NCBI RefSeq assembly: GCF_003121705.1
Contig: NZ_PYHR01000002.1
Location: forward strand, 930,001 to 994,000
Origin: Serinibacter arcticus
GTDB lineage: Bacteria; Actinomycetota; Actinomycetes; Actinomycetales; Beutenbergiaceae
DNA length: 64,000 bases
Reading direction: 5' to 3'
Each line of letters begins with the position of its first letter. Positions within the stretch are counted from its first letter, which is position 1. The translations under genes and the position numbers were made by a program. Below, one piece after another: positions 63,369 to 64,000 of the stretch. Below the pieces are notes generated by a model, which worked only from the letters and a program-made list of their open reading frames with translations, was not told the origin of the DNA and ran no database searches.

Positions 63369-64000
63369 CCGGCCGGCCGGATCGGGCAGGACGAGCGTGA
63401 CCAGCACGGGCAGGTGGTCGGACGGCAGCCCCGGGCGGTCCGTGCCCGTGCGGACGTCGACGACGGCGATGCGCGGGTCCACGAGGACCGCGTCGATCCG
63501 TTTCGTGGGCCGCCGGGTCGCGGACACCGGGTAGGTCGGGCCGCCGCTGCCGGCGCCCGCGTCCTGCAGGTGCGAGGCCAGCAGGCGCCAGGTCGGTCCG
63601 TCCGGCGTCTCGTTGAGATCGCCGGCGACCAGGCGCAGGCGGGTCGCGTCGCCGTCGGACAGGCCGTCGAGCGAGAGGTCCGCCAGCAGCCGCTCGGCGT
63701 GCGCGAGCCGGCCCTCCTCGCTGACGTCGAGGTGCGCGCTGGCGACGTCGATCGTCCAGCCGCCCACGCGGACCCGGGCGAGCGCGCTCGCTCGCGGGTA
63801 GGCCCACCACCACCCGGTGAAGGGGCGCGGCATGGCGCTGACGCGTGAGCGCTCCACCCCCACGTGCGGGGCGACCAGCACCGCGACCCCGCGGCTCCCG
63901 CCCCCGGCGGCGAGGCGCAGGCCCACGGACCGGGCGACGAGGGCGAGTGCGGCACGGCCGCCCGGCCAGCGCGGGCACTCCTGCAGGCAGACGACGTCGG
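63366..64000 (-). CDS. Endonuclease/exonuclease/phosphatase family protein, partial
   Basis: The 3' 211 codons; the 5' end lies beyond the right edge. DVVCLQECPRW (metal-binding Gln-Glu), IDVASAHLDVSEEGRLAHA, RLRLVAGDLNETPDG (Asp-Asn), TKRIDAVLVD and GLPSDHLPVLVTL (Asp-His) give the DNase I-like catalytic set. Substrate (DNA, phosphoinositide or other) is unknown. It stops 10 bp before miaA. Confidence 0.88.
   Translation of the reverse strand, partial: DVVCLQECPRWPGGRAALALVARSVGLRLAAGGGSRGVAVLVAPHVGVERSRVSAMPRPFTGWWWAYPRASALARVRVGGWTIDVASAHLDVSEEGRLAHAERLLADLSLDGLSDGDATRLRLVAGDLNETPDGPTWRLLASHLQDAGAGSGGPTYPVSATRRPTKRIDAVLVDPRIAVVDVRTGTDRPGLPSDHLPVLVTLVLPDPAGR

Noticed and set aside
1-64000. 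tRNA, rRNA, insertion sequences, prophage or defence islands
   Set aside because: No cloverleaf-like sequence, transposase, integrase, inverted terminal repeats or defence-gene cluster was seen; essentially all sequence is accounted for by housekeeping genes.

Overview
The window is a gene-dense, very high G+C (roughly 75% by eye) stretch of an actinobacterial chromosome, most likely from the order Micrococcales (Cellulomonadaceae / Promicromonosporaceae-like; the family assignment is an inference). The evidence is the actinobacterial gene order (mraZ-rsmH-ftsL-ftsI-murE...ftsZ-pgeF-sepF-yggT-divIVA; nrdR / LysM protein / lexA; hflX-dapF-miaA), bifunctional PriA in the his operon, E. coli-length SerA with an ACT domain, GTG starts, GTGA/ATGA overlaps and LexA boxes of the TCGAAC-N4-GTTCGA type. 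Most genes are on the minus strand. I see no tRNA, rRNA, insertion sequence, prophage or CRISPR array.

Layout: 1-3006 translation operon infC-rpmI-rplT-TrmH-type methyltransferase-(partial) pheS; 3274-4927 DUF1844 protein, esterase and a VOC protein; 5013-5173 a compact array of 31-bp repeats in both orientations; 5223-14391 histidine genes (hisD, then hisC-hisB-unknown-hisH-priA-sseB), interrupted by recQ and a PspC protein; 14491-19232 small accessory genes (DHFR-like, GNAT, P-loop ATPase, S4 protein, DUF222/HNH protein, second GNAT); 19229-27656 dnaE, DUF5701 protein, photolyase, rluD, lspA, divIVA; 27758-46165 the complete division/cell-wall (dcw) cluster from mraZ to yggT, with a DUF3040 gene in front; 46273-54653 dinB, spermidine-synthase-like gene, cold-shock gene, PAC2 protein, helD, serA, DUF5302 protein, nrdR; 54757-64000 LysM protein / lexA, ldh, dinG-type helicase, hflX, RsmC-like methyltransferase, dapF, miaA and a partial exonuclease/endonuclease/phosphatase-family gene.

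The genes form long translationally coupled operons. From murE to ftsQ almost every junction is a 4-nt ATGA or GTGA overlap, so peptidoglycan precursor synthesis (MurE, F, D, C, G, MraY), septal synthesis (FtsW, FtsI, FtsQ, FtsL) and the Z-ring (FtsZ, SepF) are probably expressed together. A row of MraZ-box-like GTGGAG repeats lies in front of mraZ. The SOS response appears twice: a perfect LexA box between dinB and the divergent spermidine-synthase-like gene, and two boxes between lexA and a divergent LysM protein that occupies the position of the SOS cell-division suppressor.

Two features run through the whole window. First, at least nine reading frames in eight genes (VOC, the his-operon unknown, DUF222/HNH, photolyase, ftsW, murE twice, DUF3040, miaA) are each broken by what looks like one missing base in a C/G homopolymer. 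Since ftsW and murE are normally essential, I read this mainly as sequencing error, and annotate these genes over their restored extents. Second, about 17 genes have a TANNNT-like -10 hexamer exactly 6-8 nt before the start codon, which suggests widespread leaderless transcription. I found no clearly novel multi-gene system; the most unusual elements are the 31-bp repeat array, the infC ATC start with a structured leader, the RecQ-phosphoribosyltransferase fusion and the opposed GTGGAG clusters near mraZ.
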